Notes: generated by a model not told the origin, from the sequence alone. Shown: positions 46,502 through 58,584, counted from the stretch's first letter. The stretch: 61,624 nt of DNA from Cylindrodendrum hubeiense (GCA_014621425.1 JAANBB010000237.1:1-61624), one strand, 5' to 3'. Numbers and translations are program-made.

Positions 46502-48335
46502 TTACTGCGCTATGACAAACAGTTCAGCTAGATATTGATTCCAGGAATCGTCGCCACCCGTGACGTATCCAATGTACATGTCTGGTCGTACGACGACAAC
46601 GAAAGAGTCGTCAGACTTGACCCAGTCGGCGGTGAACCTGTTGCCCACAGTTGACCGAGACTCAACCTCTCCATTCTGCTCCGTCTGCTCCGTCTGCTCC
46701 TCAGAGGGCAGGATGTGGTACAGGTCCGCCACAGACCCATAGTCAAACGCGCTCTCTGGGTGCTTGCCAATGAGGAGAACCAGGAATTTTCCATACGACG
46801 CTTCTGTATAGAGTCTTGTGTTCTCAGCTCCAGAAGCCGGCTTCACTATAATGTCCGGGCATCGATGACCAGCCTTCCAAATGTCATGCGAAGACTCCTT
46901 GATGAGTGGTGAAGCCATACTTTCGTAGGAAACACCCATACCTTAAAATTGAGTCAGTAAACATAGTTGCTAGTTATTGCGCTCTGGAATGTATGCTCAC
47001 CAGTGATATAGGCCGCGTTACGCTGGATAGTAGACACGTATTTCTTGGCCTCGTGAACAGTATCACGCACAAGGGCAGCCGCAACGCCGATAACCTCCTG
47101 AGCAGTGCTTCTGCGCTCAATGTCGTAGCTTTTAATGAGGGTTACTGCAGCATCCTTCTTCACGTCAGGACGCAGGGCCATGGCCAGACGCCAAGCAAGG
47201 CCGAAAGCATCTGCAATTCCAGTGTTAAGGCCTTGTCCGCCGTTGACCGAATGCACGTGAGCAGCATCTCCAGCGAGGAGGATACGGCCTGAGCCTTCCT
47301 TGGAAACAAAAGATGAGGCAATTCGTTCCTTCACTGGACACAAAGGTGTTAGCGCTTGCGGTTGGGCGGCGGATGGTATTTTACGAGACTCGACTTACCA
47401 TCAAAGGTGCTGTACCACTCCGTCTTAACAAAGTCGACGCGGTAAGGAGCCATGTGCTTCTTGATAGACGCCTCAGCAAGCTCCTGGTTGACCTCGCCCT
47501 CTAGCAGAACATAGAAACGAGAGAGGCCACGCTCTCGGGGGATCCAGGAGACGCGGGATTGGCCATCCAACTCAAAAGTGATGATTTCGGGACAAACAGG
47601 GAAGTCGGTGTCGATGAAGGTGTCAAGAACCGCCCAGAGCATCTCGGGCTTTGTTCCAGTGAAGGTGAGTCCCAGCGCATTTCGCACCGTAGACTTGGCA
47701 CCATCGGCACCCAGAGCATACTTGCTGCGAACCTTGCGGCCGGACTGAGTCACGATCTCAACGGAATCGCCCTCCTCGGTGATGCTGAGGACTTGTTCAT
47801 TGTAGTGAACACGACCCTCGAGACGGTTGGCAATGAGCCTCTCCACAACGGGCTGGCCGATCATGAGAAAGTTCTTGTGCAGCGCATGCTCGATGCCAAC
47901 CCACCACTGGTTTTGACGGGACTTGAACTCTCCATTGCCAAAAGTTGAGCTGGCTGCAGGCACATCAGTAACTTGGTGTGATTCAATGCTATGTGGGAGT
48001 ACTCACTGTTGCACTTGAGACCCTGCGGCAGAAGCTCGTCCAGGATATTTGCCACTTCAAAATATTGCTGTGTTCGAGCGTTCAATGCGTCTGCACGTCC
48101 TAGGTCGAGAGATTCGGGCTTGGCATCTATGGCGATATTCGTATAAGTGGTTGTGTAGTTATGTTGGATTTTCAATTTCCTTACCTAGGATAGACACGGA
48201 GACGCCGAGTTGATGGAGCAGGAGTCCAGTAAAGAGACCAGTAGGTCCACCTTTGCCAGTTAGTTAGCCAAAGGCCATTGGCAGCAACGGAGAGGGAAAA
48301 TCACCTCCAATGATAGCAACGTCGACTTCGTCCAT
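46502..48335 (-). CDS. FAD-dependent aromatic monooxygenase (PHOX/phenol 2-monooxygenase type)
   Basis: Six exons (48335-48305, 48250-48185, 48126-48007, 47953-47399, 47333-47001, 46941-46502) join in phase to 514 residues. The N-terminal Rossmann motif VAIIGGGPTG (GxGxxG, about residues 6-15) binds FAD. LGADGAKSTVR (DG motif, about 154) and GRILLAGDAAHVHSVNGGQG (GD motif, Asp 280) complete the class A flavoprotein monooxygenase pattern. The last 150 residues have the thioredoxin-like C-terminal end of phenol-hydroxylase types. There is no membrane segment or signal. These enzymes hydroxylate aromatic or similar substrates with NAD(P)H and oxygen. Its divergent neighbour is the isocyanide synthase, so it could modify that product, for example a tyrosine- or tryptophan-derived isonitrile. 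This is inference. Five introns split a region usually less interrupted. Confidence 0.9.
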
Positions 48336-49492
48336 GTTGAAGATGAATTGTAAATTGGGAAATTGGGTAGAATGGTGATATGCGTTGCCGTTTACAAGCT
48401 GAACCGTCCGAGAGGTGAATGGTCTTTACCAAAGTTTTCCGGAAGTAATACTGCCGCGATGATCTCAGAATATAGAAAACCCAGCCTCGCACGGTCTGTG
48501 ACACGAACCCATAGGTCCCTGTATCGAGGATGCTCTCCCGGCACTAGGGTGACGTGATGTTCTGCACTGCGGGAGGTCCCGGTGCCACTCCCGGCGGTCT
48601 ACAGTGAAACGCGGCCACGGCCACATTCTAGATTCGTCAGCTCCACCGATCCTGTCTTTTTCGTTCCCCTGTATTTTTCGCGTGATTTCTTTGGCCGGGA
48701 GGTGTCGAGTTGCGGCTGATACGGAAATCGCGCGCGCTTCAGTCAGGCCCGTCCCATGTCCGGAGCGTCCCCGGAGATCGCTCGGTCCCGTATTTCCCGA
48801 TTGGGCAACTCGCCAGCCGCCCGCGTATACTGCCTATGTAGGAACATGCACTCCAGACCCTGATTTTGTATATGCGGCGTAGCTGTCCATACACCAGCTT
48901 CAGGGTCTTCTTCATGCACTTTGATAGACCGAGCACACTTACGCGAACGTATGGTAACATCCACCACACGCCCCGCCGCAATTACCACGTATGGTTCGGG
49001 ATGTGGAGGTGTTTCCGGTCATTTATACAAGGTTGAGACGGGTTGTACCACTTATGCCCCAGGACCCAGGCTCCGTAACTCCCGGGTCCGGTTAGATACC
49101 GAAAGAGGCCTGTCCTCGCCTTGTCACAGCGTGCATGAAGATATGCGTAAAGGCAACTAGGACGTCCTGCCATTTTCGACCTGGTTTCCGCTCCCCGTCT
49201 GCTTGTCCGTGCACTTCACTTGAACGGACCACAACAAAGCAACAAAAGCGCCGTCGGTCTGGGTGGGATACAGGTGGCAAAATATGCCAAGTTTGCCAAA
49301 GTGGATAAAGATTTTCGTCAGCGGATACTTCGTATGTTGCAATCTATGCAGCCTTCGGACCTGGCCGCGGACCGCGCGCGCGGCTGCGTCGAAAGGAGGG
49401 TCGAACTGGGCTATGTGAAGATACGTTTACGTAGTCCACCACGGCACATAGGCTGAGTTGGTAACCGGATGAAACGACTTTTGGACAGCAGG

Positions 49493-49516
49493 TCCGAATC
49501 GGAACTGCCGTTCCGA
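49493..49516. promoter_or_regulatory. Overlapping inverted repeats in the isocyanide synthase promoter
   Basis: TCGGAAC-TGCC-GTTCCGA (49499-49516) is a perfect 7-bp inverted repeat with a 4-bp spacer, 157-174 bp before the start codon. It overlaps a second palindrome, TCCGAATCGGA (49493-49503). Another half site, GTTCGGAA, lies at 49571-49578. CGG-containing palindromes are typical sites for Zn2Cys6 activators. Factor and function here are inferred. Confidence 0.55.
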
Positions 49517-49551
49517 GCTCGCTAACAGCGTCGGTTTGGCTGTGAAGCACT

Positions 49552-49568
49552 GCTATATAGATATAATC
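49552..49568 (+). promoter_or_regulatory. TATA-box-like element of the isocyanide synthase gene
   Basis: The sequence TATATAGATATAA lies about 105-120 bp before the ATG and directly next to a GTTCGGAA half site. This is the clearest TATA-like element in the window. Confidence 0.5.
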
Positions 49569-49672
49569 CCGTTCGGAATCACTCGCATCGTCAACCTATG
49601 AAATAGATCAAACTTTCTCCCACACTTCAGCTTTCTTCTACAACTGGCACTATCTTTCCAACTTTGATTACC

Positions 49673-51779
49673 ATGTCTGTCGCTGGAGCTATCGAGCCCA
49701 GGCCTGTGCCCTTGGGCATTGTGGGCAACAGCATGACCCCCCTTCCCGTCGCCCTTGATGCTTCGGCTCTTCATACTTCTTCCAAAATCCTCGAGATCAT
49801 TGACCGATATCGTATGGTCAGTTCGCCCAGTATCGATAACCGGGCTGATGAATCTGCGCTCAAATTCATTGCCCTCACCTACACCCACGTCAAGGCTCGA
49901 CGGCCGGTGCCTATGTGCCTACCGGCATTCCCATTCAAGTCACCCAACTCAGTCAGCAAGGTTCTAGGAAGCCTCCCAGATAAGGCAGACGAGTTCGCAC
50001 TCGCTCGACTGAATGGTCTTTGCCAGGCCATTGGAGATGTGTATACCCCTGGCGCCAAACTGACCATCATTTCCGACGGACTCGTATATAACGGTAAGAC
50101 ACAACGACGTTGCGCGAAAAATAACTATACTAATGCCTTCAAGATTTGCTTGGCGTGCCCGACAAGGACGTTTGGGCTTATGGCGAAACTCTTCGAGCGC
50201 TCGCCATCGCCAAGGGCTTCAACAACATCTCCTTCTCACGGCTTCGGGACCTTGTCAACATCGAGCTGCCTACCGAGTTCAACGAGATGACCTACGTCGC
50301 AAATGCTTCGAATTTCCGCCGTGCCTTGCTCAACAGCTTTTCTCGGCCTGACTGGAGCTGGGAAGAGGCCCGCAAAAGCGAGGACGTGTGCATGACTTAC
50401 CGCGGCTACATCAAATTTCTCCAGCTCGATTTGGAGAATGTCTACCCCCTTAGGGAAGACCGCACTAAGTCCAAGTACAAGAAGGGGATTGAGTACATTG
50501 CTAGGCAGATGATGGCTCGAGGAGATGTAAGCTCGACAACCATTTCATATTTAACTCTACTAATTTTCTCCTTAGGCATTCGCCAACGCTGTCCGAACGA
50601 AGTACATCAACCACATCCGGTTGTCCATTCACCCCTCTACTGGCGAATCTAAGCTGTCCCTCAACCTCCTCCCGACCGATACTTTCTACACAACGCCGTG
50701 GCACTCGGCCATTGTCTTTAGACTTGATGGTACTACTACCACGGGCCCACGAGCCGAGTTCGAAAAGGATGACAAGCTGGAGCTGGTATACGAGAATGAC
50801 CGTCCAAGCTACTTCCGTGAGAAGTCCGATCTATTGTCCTGGGCTGAGGAGAAGGGCGGCATCGTTTGCGAGCCCATCTACCCAGCTGGATTGACGATCC
50901 GACCTGCCAAGGGGCGTGGAGCTCTGACGATGGACGACATCGACTCCAAGAAAGTTCGTGCTCTGTCAGAGATCAACTCTCCCATCATCCTGCGCGGTTT
51001 TGTGAAGAGACCGGAAAAGGAGGCATTCATCAAGAAGTCATATGAGTTCGGCGAGCCGCTTCCCTGGAAGTTTGGCCTCCTGCTCGAGGTCAAAGACCGC
51101 GGTGCGGACACGCGCGGTCTGAACAATGTGCTTTCGGCTGAATGGATGCCATTCCACTATGATGGTCTGTTCAAGACTGTCAAGAAGGTCGATGAGGCGA
51201 CCAACAAAGAGGTCCTGGTCTCCACGCCACCTCAGTAAGTCCATGTGCTTCCTTGTTTTGACAGCCAAGATTCCATTTAAACGCACGTTGCTAACTGGTG
51301 GTGTTTTCAACAGATTTCAATTCTTCCACACTCCCACGGCCTCTCCGTCAGATACTGGGTTTACTCTCTTTTCATCATCCACCTTGCTGTTCAAGTACCT
51401 CCCATCCTGGCTTACCGTCGAAAAGCTGTCCACGATGACTTGGACTGTGTCAACCTCGTCATTCGACGCGACGACCTTGAAGGGCCTCCCATTGGTCATC
51501 AAGCACCCGACAACCGGAGCGCCATGCATCCGATATCACGAGCCCTGGCCACAGAGCAAGACCAGCTTTGATGCCACGAGTGTGACGATTGACGGCAATG
51601 AGGACAGCGAGGTTGTTTGCGATGCGATCACCGAGCTGCTGCACGACCGACGAATCGCTTTCTATCACGTCTGGGAGAGAGGTGATTTGCTTGTTAGCGA
51701 CAACATCCTGATGATGCACACGCGCAGCGACTTCACTGCGGGAAGCGATCGGGAGCTCTGGCGTATTCACTTTGACTAG
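49673..51779 (+). CDS. Isocyanide synthase fused to Fe(II)/2-oxoglutarate dioxygenase (DIT1/PvcA + TauD/PvcB type)
   Basis: Four exons (49673-50093, 50144-50526, 50576-51234, 51314-51779) give 642 residues. The N-terminal half (to about 330) is a DIT1/PvcA isocyanide synthase domain: PMCLPAFPFKSPN, LTIISDGLVYNDLLGV and RGYIKFLQLDLENVYP. Such domains turn an amino-acid amine into an isonitrile. The C-terminal half (about 380-642) is a TauD-like dioxygenase. It has HYD in MPFHYDGLF (His 462, Asp 464) and a distal His in MMHTRSDF (623) as the iron triad, and an Arg-rich end (RELWRIHFD) to bind 2-oxoglutarate. In bacteria PvcA and PvcB are separate and the dioxygenase desaturates or decarboxylates the isonitrile. 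Fungal fusions of this kind are known, for example in xanthocillin-type loci. Tyrosine- or tryptophan-derived isonitriles, often metal-binding, are likely products, but the substrate is not shown. All key residues are present, so the enzyme looks intact. Confidence 0.93.
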
Positions 51780-52720
51780 GATCTTAATGATTAGACCGTT
51801 AGGACCAAAGTCCGTAGGATGGTTTAATCGGCTGGCATGGGGTGGCTTTGTTTTCGATTCTGCGACTGCTTTCTCACAGGATATCAGCCGGGAAAATCCC
51901 CCATACCCGGACGTAGGCGGGATAGTTTGTTAGATATTAGCGCAAGTTGCGGCCCAAGGAGTATCTCCTTATCAAATCAAAAGAAGTTATGGTCAAAAAC
52001 CTCTATCGGGAACGGAGGCAATCGTGCGTGTGCACCTAAAATAGTATCCAAGTGATTGCTGGGGTGCGATCAGGATTTTCGAATTGCCACACTGAATCAC
52101 AAAGAAAATTGAGGCTCGGGTTATTATCACATCGTAGCTACCGAATAATGGTATCATTCAACGACATGACGACGCATCTATGACGCCATGGTATCGACGT
52201 CTACAGCAGGAGTACGTGCGCCTGCCATCGTCGGAGACTATAGGAGCGAATCGATATCGAAACTATTGGGCGTAGTCGGCGCATCTTCTTTATTGGCCTT
52301 TTAAAATACAAATGCGTCTCAGAATAATGGCTATAGAGGTCTCGTCACATCAGGGAAAAAGCTGCTAACGAAAGCCTCGTTGATTCAGCTCGTTCGGTAC
52401 CAGGATCAAGCTCAAAAAGTTGAATGCAGGTGCCTTATCTTATCAAGCAAGGCATGGCCATCCCCCCTTCGCATCCCCTCGCATCGCATCGCATCCCCCT
52501 CACATCTCCCCACGAGGTGGGTGATTTAATTTCCGACGTCAGCGACTCGTCCACCCACCATTTGGATGGCTTTGGATTCTCTTTTCTCTTGGGATTCTCT
52601 TTGGGGAGCTGGCCGCGATTCGAGGAGGATGAGCACCCGTGGCTATCTCGCCTTGCTGGGATTCATTTTCATCATCATATTCCTTTTGATCCCGCACAGC
52701 CGCCACGAATAGAAGCTCGA

Positions 52721-52975
52721 CTACGGAGTACGTAGTACGTAGTGAAATGCACGGACGGGAGCATCATTCGCAGCATTGGCCATCCGTGTGCGAACCAGCG
52801 CCACGCCCATGTGCCCAAGTGGAACGCCCTCAGATGGACAGAGATAGAGTAATAAGAACCGTAATTCGGGACGCACAGCCAACTTGCAGCACCCATGGCG
52901 TGCATATTCCCGGAGCACAGTCCATAGGTACTCCGTACTGCGTACGTACTATGTAGTACATGCAGTACTTGCGTA
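52721..52975. repeat. Scattered TACGTAGTAC/TACTCCGTAC palindromic words
   Basis: Two clusters (52721-52743 and 52926-52975) consist of overlapping self-complementary words such as TACGTAGTAC, TACTCCGTAC, GTACGTAC and ACTATGTAGT. They may be remains of short dispersed repeats. Function is unknown. Confidence 0.5.
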
Positions 52976-52988
52976 GCACTGCGCCATG

Positions 52989-53047
52989 TACCCATACACA
53001 CCCATACACGCTCATACATACCCATACACACACATACCAACACACAT
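52989..53047. repeat. ACCCATACAC-type tandem repeat
   Basis: Five to six irregular copies of a 10-bp CCATACACAC-like unit follow one another. Confidence 0.8.
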
Positions 53048-53781
53048 GTACACTAATAAGTAGTTAATTACCTCCCACCACCACTCCCACCACCTTGCCA
53101 ATCTCCATGCAAGGTCCCTGATAAGCTCTACTCTCGTCCCCCCCCCCCTCGACAATGATACGGCTGGTAGAGAATGCGTCTCCCCACCCCGACTCACCAA
53201 ATTCGGATACGTAACAAACTCAACCGAACCACGCTCTTACTGGCTCGCCGCAGCCCTTCGCCCATCGCAGCATCACCCATCTGTCCAACCGCTTGGCGCC
53301 CAGCCGAGCCAGCCACCTGGGCGCAGCGACCATCCCGCATCCAGCGCCCTCCAGCATGGCTCTAGGGTTGGCAGACGGGGCAGACGGGGCAGATGGGGCC
53401 CCAGAAGCTCCAGCGGCCCCCGCCCCAGAGGAACCACTGATAGCGCTCGGCAGCTGATAGCTCGGAGCGTTTCGCTGGTCAGTGGTTGCTCATGATGCCA
53501 TGATCCAATGTCTGACCTTATCGATGCCTTGTTTCGCTTTGCCTTGCCTGCCTTGCCTTGCCTGTCCCTCCTACGTTCCGACCCGACGAGCTGAACTGCC
53601 CCGGGAAATTTGGCTATAAGAGATGCCATGCCCTGGACTCGCGCTCCTCTCGCCGGAAGGCGGACCTCTTGATTTCCACCCCACGAAACACTGACCCCGT
53701 AACCTGTCGCTTCTCGCCCCGACTTACATATCTCGATTCCTTCCATCCGATATCTCCCCAATCAGCCTCTTATCACCAACC

Positions 53782-54345
53782 ATGTCCGTCGAGGTTTCCC
53801 ACGGCCGTGGCGGCGCCGGCAATATCAACGTTGACGATACCAAGTACGTCGATGGTGAGGTCGTCCGAACCGGTGCTGAGGGCAGCCACGGCGATGGCGC
53901 ATACAGCTCCGGTCGAGGAGGTATGGCTTTTTCAATGTCTCCTTCAATGTCTCTTCGCTCCCACTCTCATTCGTCATCTGCCCCCGATGCGACCTAAAAA
54001 GAATTTTCCCCCACCGCTTGTCACAAATTGCAACCCACATACCTCCCCCCCGAGTCACAGGCAGCATCCCGCTAACACATCTCGATCGCAGGCGCTGGCA
54101 ACATCGCCGATGTAGGCACCAAGGGTGGCGAACGCCTGGACAGGGACATCATTCCCGAAGCCGCCGTCCGCCCCAGCCAGGACGGCCGTGAATTCCACAC
54201 TGGCCGCGGCGGTGCTGGAAATGAGTACAGTGGCGAGGAAAAGAAGTCTGAGGAGCAGAAGCCTGTCGAGAAAGCCGTTCCCGTTGCCTACCAGAGCCTG
54301 GCCGATAAGCTGAAGGCCAAGATCTTTGGCGGCTTCAAGAAATAA
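53782..54345 (+). CDS. PAR32/DUF3602-family protein with GRGGAGN repeats
   Basis: Two exons (53782-53920, 54092-54345) give 130 residues. Three copies of the family motif are visible: HGRGGAGNI near residue 8, GRGGAGNI at about 44-51 (formed across the splice junction) and TGRGGAGNE at about 87. The C-terminus is basic (LADKLKAKIFGGFKK). Yeast Par32 is phosphorylated on TORC1 inhibition and modulates ammonium transporters. Whether this fungal member has the same job is unknown. The rest is hydrophilic and probably disordered. The start context (CAACCATG) and a TATA-like element 165 bp upstream fit an expressed gene. Confidence 0.88.
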
Positions 54346-56024
54346 ATCTTCGTCTTGGGGAAGTGGGGATTGTGACGGAGAGAAGGGGGGATGGCTGCGT
54401 GGAGAGTGTCACCGTTCTCCAACAGTCTCTTGATGTGTCGTTGATGCTGCTTTTTGTTGGAAATACCCCAAGATATCCCGACTACTTTTCCTTTCTGACA
54501 GAATAATATCACCGTCTCTTCAACCGCACCCTCGAGTGCGTACTTAGATGACTTCTCACTAGATCGGAAATCTGCAAAATGGATCGTGACTTGGTGCGAC
54601 TGGGACTGGTGCAATATGCCCATCGCCGAAGGGAGACATCGGTTTCGACGGTCTCACTGACGACTCCCTTGTCTCAAACCACTCAAACTTACACATGTAC
54701 TTCTTAGCAGAAGAGTACTACTTGTTTGCGCCAGTACTTGGAAATAACCCACTGAAAAAGGCTGTTTCAAGTCGGGAGCCGGGGCCGTGGCAGCTTTTTC
54801 ACTCGAGGGCGTCTGCTCAGAACATGGGGGCCAATATCACAAGCCGATTATCCCAGTGGACCCCGACCAAACATGTGCTCGGATGCTCCCTCGCAGTCGA
54901 GGTTCGAGTCACCTAAAAATTGAAAACCAGGCACCTGGGATGGGTACAAGGTCACATACTAACTTATGACGTTAAGGGAGGCGGCTAGGATGATCCCTCC
55001 CAGCTCCGAGCACCCCAGACTCCACTTCCCCTCATCTGTTGATCCATACACAGAGGCATCCAAGCACTGTGACGCGTGAAAATGGGTCGACGATTTCGCA
55101 TCGACAAGTTTGTCTGACTTCGCAAGTTTGCCATCCGGCCATGGGCGTTTGCCAGTCATTCCAGTATCCCGGATTGGCTGTCTCGTGTTGGGGTGTCTTT
55201 CCTAGCCTCATGGACTAGCCCACTTTCGCGTTCACGGACAGCGTCACTGAGCTAACTCTCGCGAACGACATCATTAGTGTCGAGACGGTCCCAAAAGAAG
55301 GAGACCCTTGATAAGAGCGGCCCCGAAGATCGTCACAAATGCCCGTCTGAGTACTACCCTCCTCCGCGAGCCAGACCCAAAGGAGCGAATGGGGGTTTGG
55401 ATATCCGTCGAGAATAATACCATGTTATCCCTCTTCGAGCAATAGATGGACCCTTGGATCCCACGTTGCCTCGTGACGCAGGGTCTGAGGACAAGAATGC
55501 GGCCATGCCGGATGCTGAGCCATGTTTAAGAGTACGACGATGCCGGCCGCAGTCGATTCAAGCCTGTCTTGGCCTGGCTCATCTCCTACTCCCTCTTCAT
55601 CGACCGGCGCGACTGTGTCTTCACTGCACCTTCACTGTATCATCCCTCCATGTGCGCATCTCGCATCCACAACCACTCAGGTGCACACGGGGTACAGCCT
55701 TGTGATCGGTGAAGCAGCGCGGCGAAAAAGGGTTGGGTTGTTATTCCCGGCAAGGTGAAGAGCAACCGAAGTAACCAACAGCTCACCTGGTTGCGCCGTG
55801 TGACGACAATCACGTGCACTGGGCTGGATCACGGGAGTCCGGAGCTCCAGGTAGCCATGACGCCGAACCTACAGAGCAGCCGCCCGCCTTTGCAGGGTCA
55901 GCGTCTTTGGTCTGGTCTCTCTCTCCTCTCCAAACGATCATTTCGCTCCTACACCACCTCTGCCTTTGAGGCTGATGACGAGCAATCATCGAGCGACGAC
56001 GACGACGACGACGACTACTACAAC
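54346..56024. other. 1.7 kb intergenic region, PAR32-like gene to ATG22
   Basis: No supported gene was found. An in-frame extension of ATG22 (from ATG 55857) covers 55857-56024 and could be coding. Confidence 0.45.
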
Positions 56025-57913
56025 ATGAGCTCGAGCAGCAGTGAGGTCGGCTTGCGACGGCCCGTCATCCCGCGTCACGCCGGCCATGACGCGCGACCAA
56101 CAAGCAAAAAGGAGCTCCTCGGGTGGTACAGCTACGCATTTGCGGCCGAGGTCTATGTGATTTGCGGAATTGGTATGTCCTGGTGCTTGTCAATGGCAAA
56201 TATGCGACTGGCCTGATGGGTCTGCTACTGCGGGGACTGACTCGACTCGTCTTAGGATCCTTTATCCCCATCCTCCTCGAGACGCTCGCGCGCGAGAATG
56301 GCGTCCTGCTCTCCGACCGAAAGACGCCATGCGGCTCTAGTTATAGCAAGGAGAAGGATGACGGCCAGTGCATTGTGTATGTGCTGGGCATGGAGATCAA
56401 CACCGCCAGTTTCGCCATGTACACCTTCTCCGTGAGTGTCTTGTTTCAAGCACTGCTGGTGGTCAGCATCAGCTGCGCTGCGGACCACGGAAACTTCCGC
56501 AAGAAACTGCTCCTCGCATTTGCATGGACCGGCAGCCTTGCCGTCATGTGCTACATCTTCATTTCCAAAGAGACGTACATCTTCGGCGCCATCTTGACCA
56601 TCATCTCCAACACATCCTTCGGTGCCTCTTTTGTCCTCCTGAACTCATTCTTGCCCTTGTTGGTGCGATATCACCCCGAGGTTATTGAAGCGAATGTCGC
56701 CAGCACGCCTGATCTCGGCGCGTCTGGCCTAGAGTCGAGACCACTCGGCGACTCGGTAGGTGACCTGGAAGATTCTGACGTGACATCAACGTCGCCCTTG
56801 CTTTCAGAGGACGGAGACCGTCTGAAGCCTACAGCTACCCACTCGGAAATCACATCCAAAGAGCTTCAGTTGTCCACGCGCATCTCCGCCATTGGAATTG
56901 GAACCGGATATATTGCAGCGCTTTTCTTACAATGTGTCGCTATTGGCATTCTCATCGCTATGGGAAACTCCACTTGGGGTCAGAGGGTCGTTCTGTGCTT
57001 GGTGGGAGCCTGGTGGACCGTCTTCACAATCCCTGCTGCATTGTGGCTGCGACCTCGACCAGGACCGCCGCTTGTTAGCAGTGGCAAGAAGAACGCATTG
57101 GCCGGGTTCTCTTACATTCTGTATGCGTGGAAATCCCTCTTCAAAACCATCCAGCAGGCAAGACGCCTGGTGGATATTGTGCTATTTCTTGCTGGATGGT
57201 TTCTTCTGTCCGATGCCATCGCTACGACATCATCTACCGCGATCCTCTTCGCAAAGACCCAGCTTCACATGAAGCCCTGGGCTCTGGGAATGATCAACGT
57301 CATCTCGACACTTTTCGGAGTGTTTGGCGCGTTCGGGTGGTCATGGATCTCACGGGTATTCAACCTGCAACCCCATCACACCATTCTCGTCTGCATTGCC
57401 CTCTTTGAACTGATTCCCATCTACGGGTTGTTGGGATACCTCCCATTTGTTCGGGATTGGGGTGTCATCGGACTTCAGCAGCCGTGGGAGATGTATCCTC
57501 TGGCAGCAGTGTACGGCTTCGTGCTTGGCGGCTTGAGCGGGTACTGTCGCTCTCTGTACGGCGAGCTCATTCCCCCGGGTTCAGAGGCTGCGTTTTATGC
57601 ATTATATGCCATCACCGACAAAGGCTCCAGCGTGTTTGGTCCCACCATTGTCGGTGCCATCATCGACAGGACTGGGAGCATCCGCCCTGCCTTCTGGTTC
57701 CTTGCCGCCCTAGTGGGCTTCCCGGCGCCCATGATCTGGTTCATCGACGTTGAGCGAGGGAAGCGCGAGGGTGCCAAGCTGGCTGAGACAATCGAGGGCT
57801 TCCCCGCCCCAGAAGGGAATGGTGACTACGATGAGCCGGAAGCTCGCGGCATGCTGGCCGACTACGAGGATGGAGAAGACCGGCCTTCTACGAACGGGCG
57901 CGCGGCGAATTAA
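56025..57913 (+). CDS. ATG22: Autophagy-related protein 22 (vacuolar amino-acid effluxer)
   Basis: Two exons (56025-56172, 56256-57913) give 601 residues, the usual fungal Atg22 length. Atg22 is a vacuolar membrane protein of the major facilitator group that releases amino acids from degraded autophagic bodies. Diagnostic is [33 protein letters not shown] near the start (written here as a region; key words [17 protein letters not shown]), then [10 protein letters not shown] and about eleven or twelve hydrophobic segments. A hydrophilic loop with [12 protein letters not shown] (about 250-275) lies between the halves. [20 protein letters not shown] is another family block. An in-frame upstream ATG at 55857 would add 56 residues ending in an acidic run ([12 protein letters not shown]). 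I prefer the shorter start by length, but cannot exclude the longer. Confidence 0.92.
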
Positions 57914-58584
57914 GACTTTCCCAGTTCGCGATCATCTTCACTTTCTTGATATTGCTGCATAGCGATGGCGTTTTAGTTCGGCTGTACCATTTGCGGGTGG
58001 GGTTTGATATACGGTGTCTTTGGTTGGGTTTGAAGGATGCAAGGGTTCTTGGATAAAGGCTTCATGCTAATAGGCTTGATAAATGGCTGCTGCCTATTCA
58101 CGGGTACATAGTGGCCGCCTACACCAACATAGAATATTTGGCTGTTGTAGTTATCTTTTGCGTCGTGTTTTTATCCGTCCGCGCGATTGCTTGCGATTTG
58201 CGACTTGCTGTTCGGCCCATTTCTAAGCGTGCACGAAGGAGGCGACGCGTTGGCTTGGCCAAGCCAGCCATATCACGTGACCCGCGTTTTTGGTGCTTTT
58301 GCCTCAACTCTCCCCCAGTTTGCGACGTTGCGTCTTGGAGAAATCTTATCTTGCGCACAGGACATCGCAAGTCGCGGCTTGTCGGTCACAGACAGCCCGG
58401 GCTCAGCTCAAACGCCGCATTGCCCCTCGCCTGATGAACAAAACTGCGCTCGTGTGCCGCCCTCTCTCTGGCGACTAGTTTGATTCCCTGTGGAAACCCC
58501 TCCCGCTCTCCCGCTCTGCCGCTCGGCCACCCCTACGCGACTCTTTCATCATCACACCCTGGTTTCACCAATACCGCCGCCGCA
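57914..58584. other. Intergenic, ATG22 to BAH-PHD gene
   Basis: No supported gene. The stretch 58480-58584 is the probable leader of the BAH-PHD gene, rich in C and T. Confidence 0.5.

Larger units (their letters stand above)
48336..49672. other. Shared divergent promoter of the monooxygenase and the isocyanide synthase
   Basis: These 1.34 kb between divergent starts hold no supported gene. They contain several CGG-type words, among them TTCCGGAA near 48437, CCCGGGTCCGG near 49079, and the inverted repeat described separately. Confidence 0.6.
51780..53781. other. 2.0 kb intergenic region, isocyanide synthase to PAR32-like gene
   Basis: No supported gene was seen. It includes palindrome-rich TACG words (52721-52743, 52926-52975) and an ACCCATACAC repeat. 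The last 200 bases are the PAR32-like promoter, with CTATAAGAG at about 53613. Confidence 0.5.

Noticed and set aside
54780..54930. Possible tRNA, suggested by GGTTCGAGTC
   Set aside because: The flanking bases do not form an acceptor stem, D-arm or anticodon arm.
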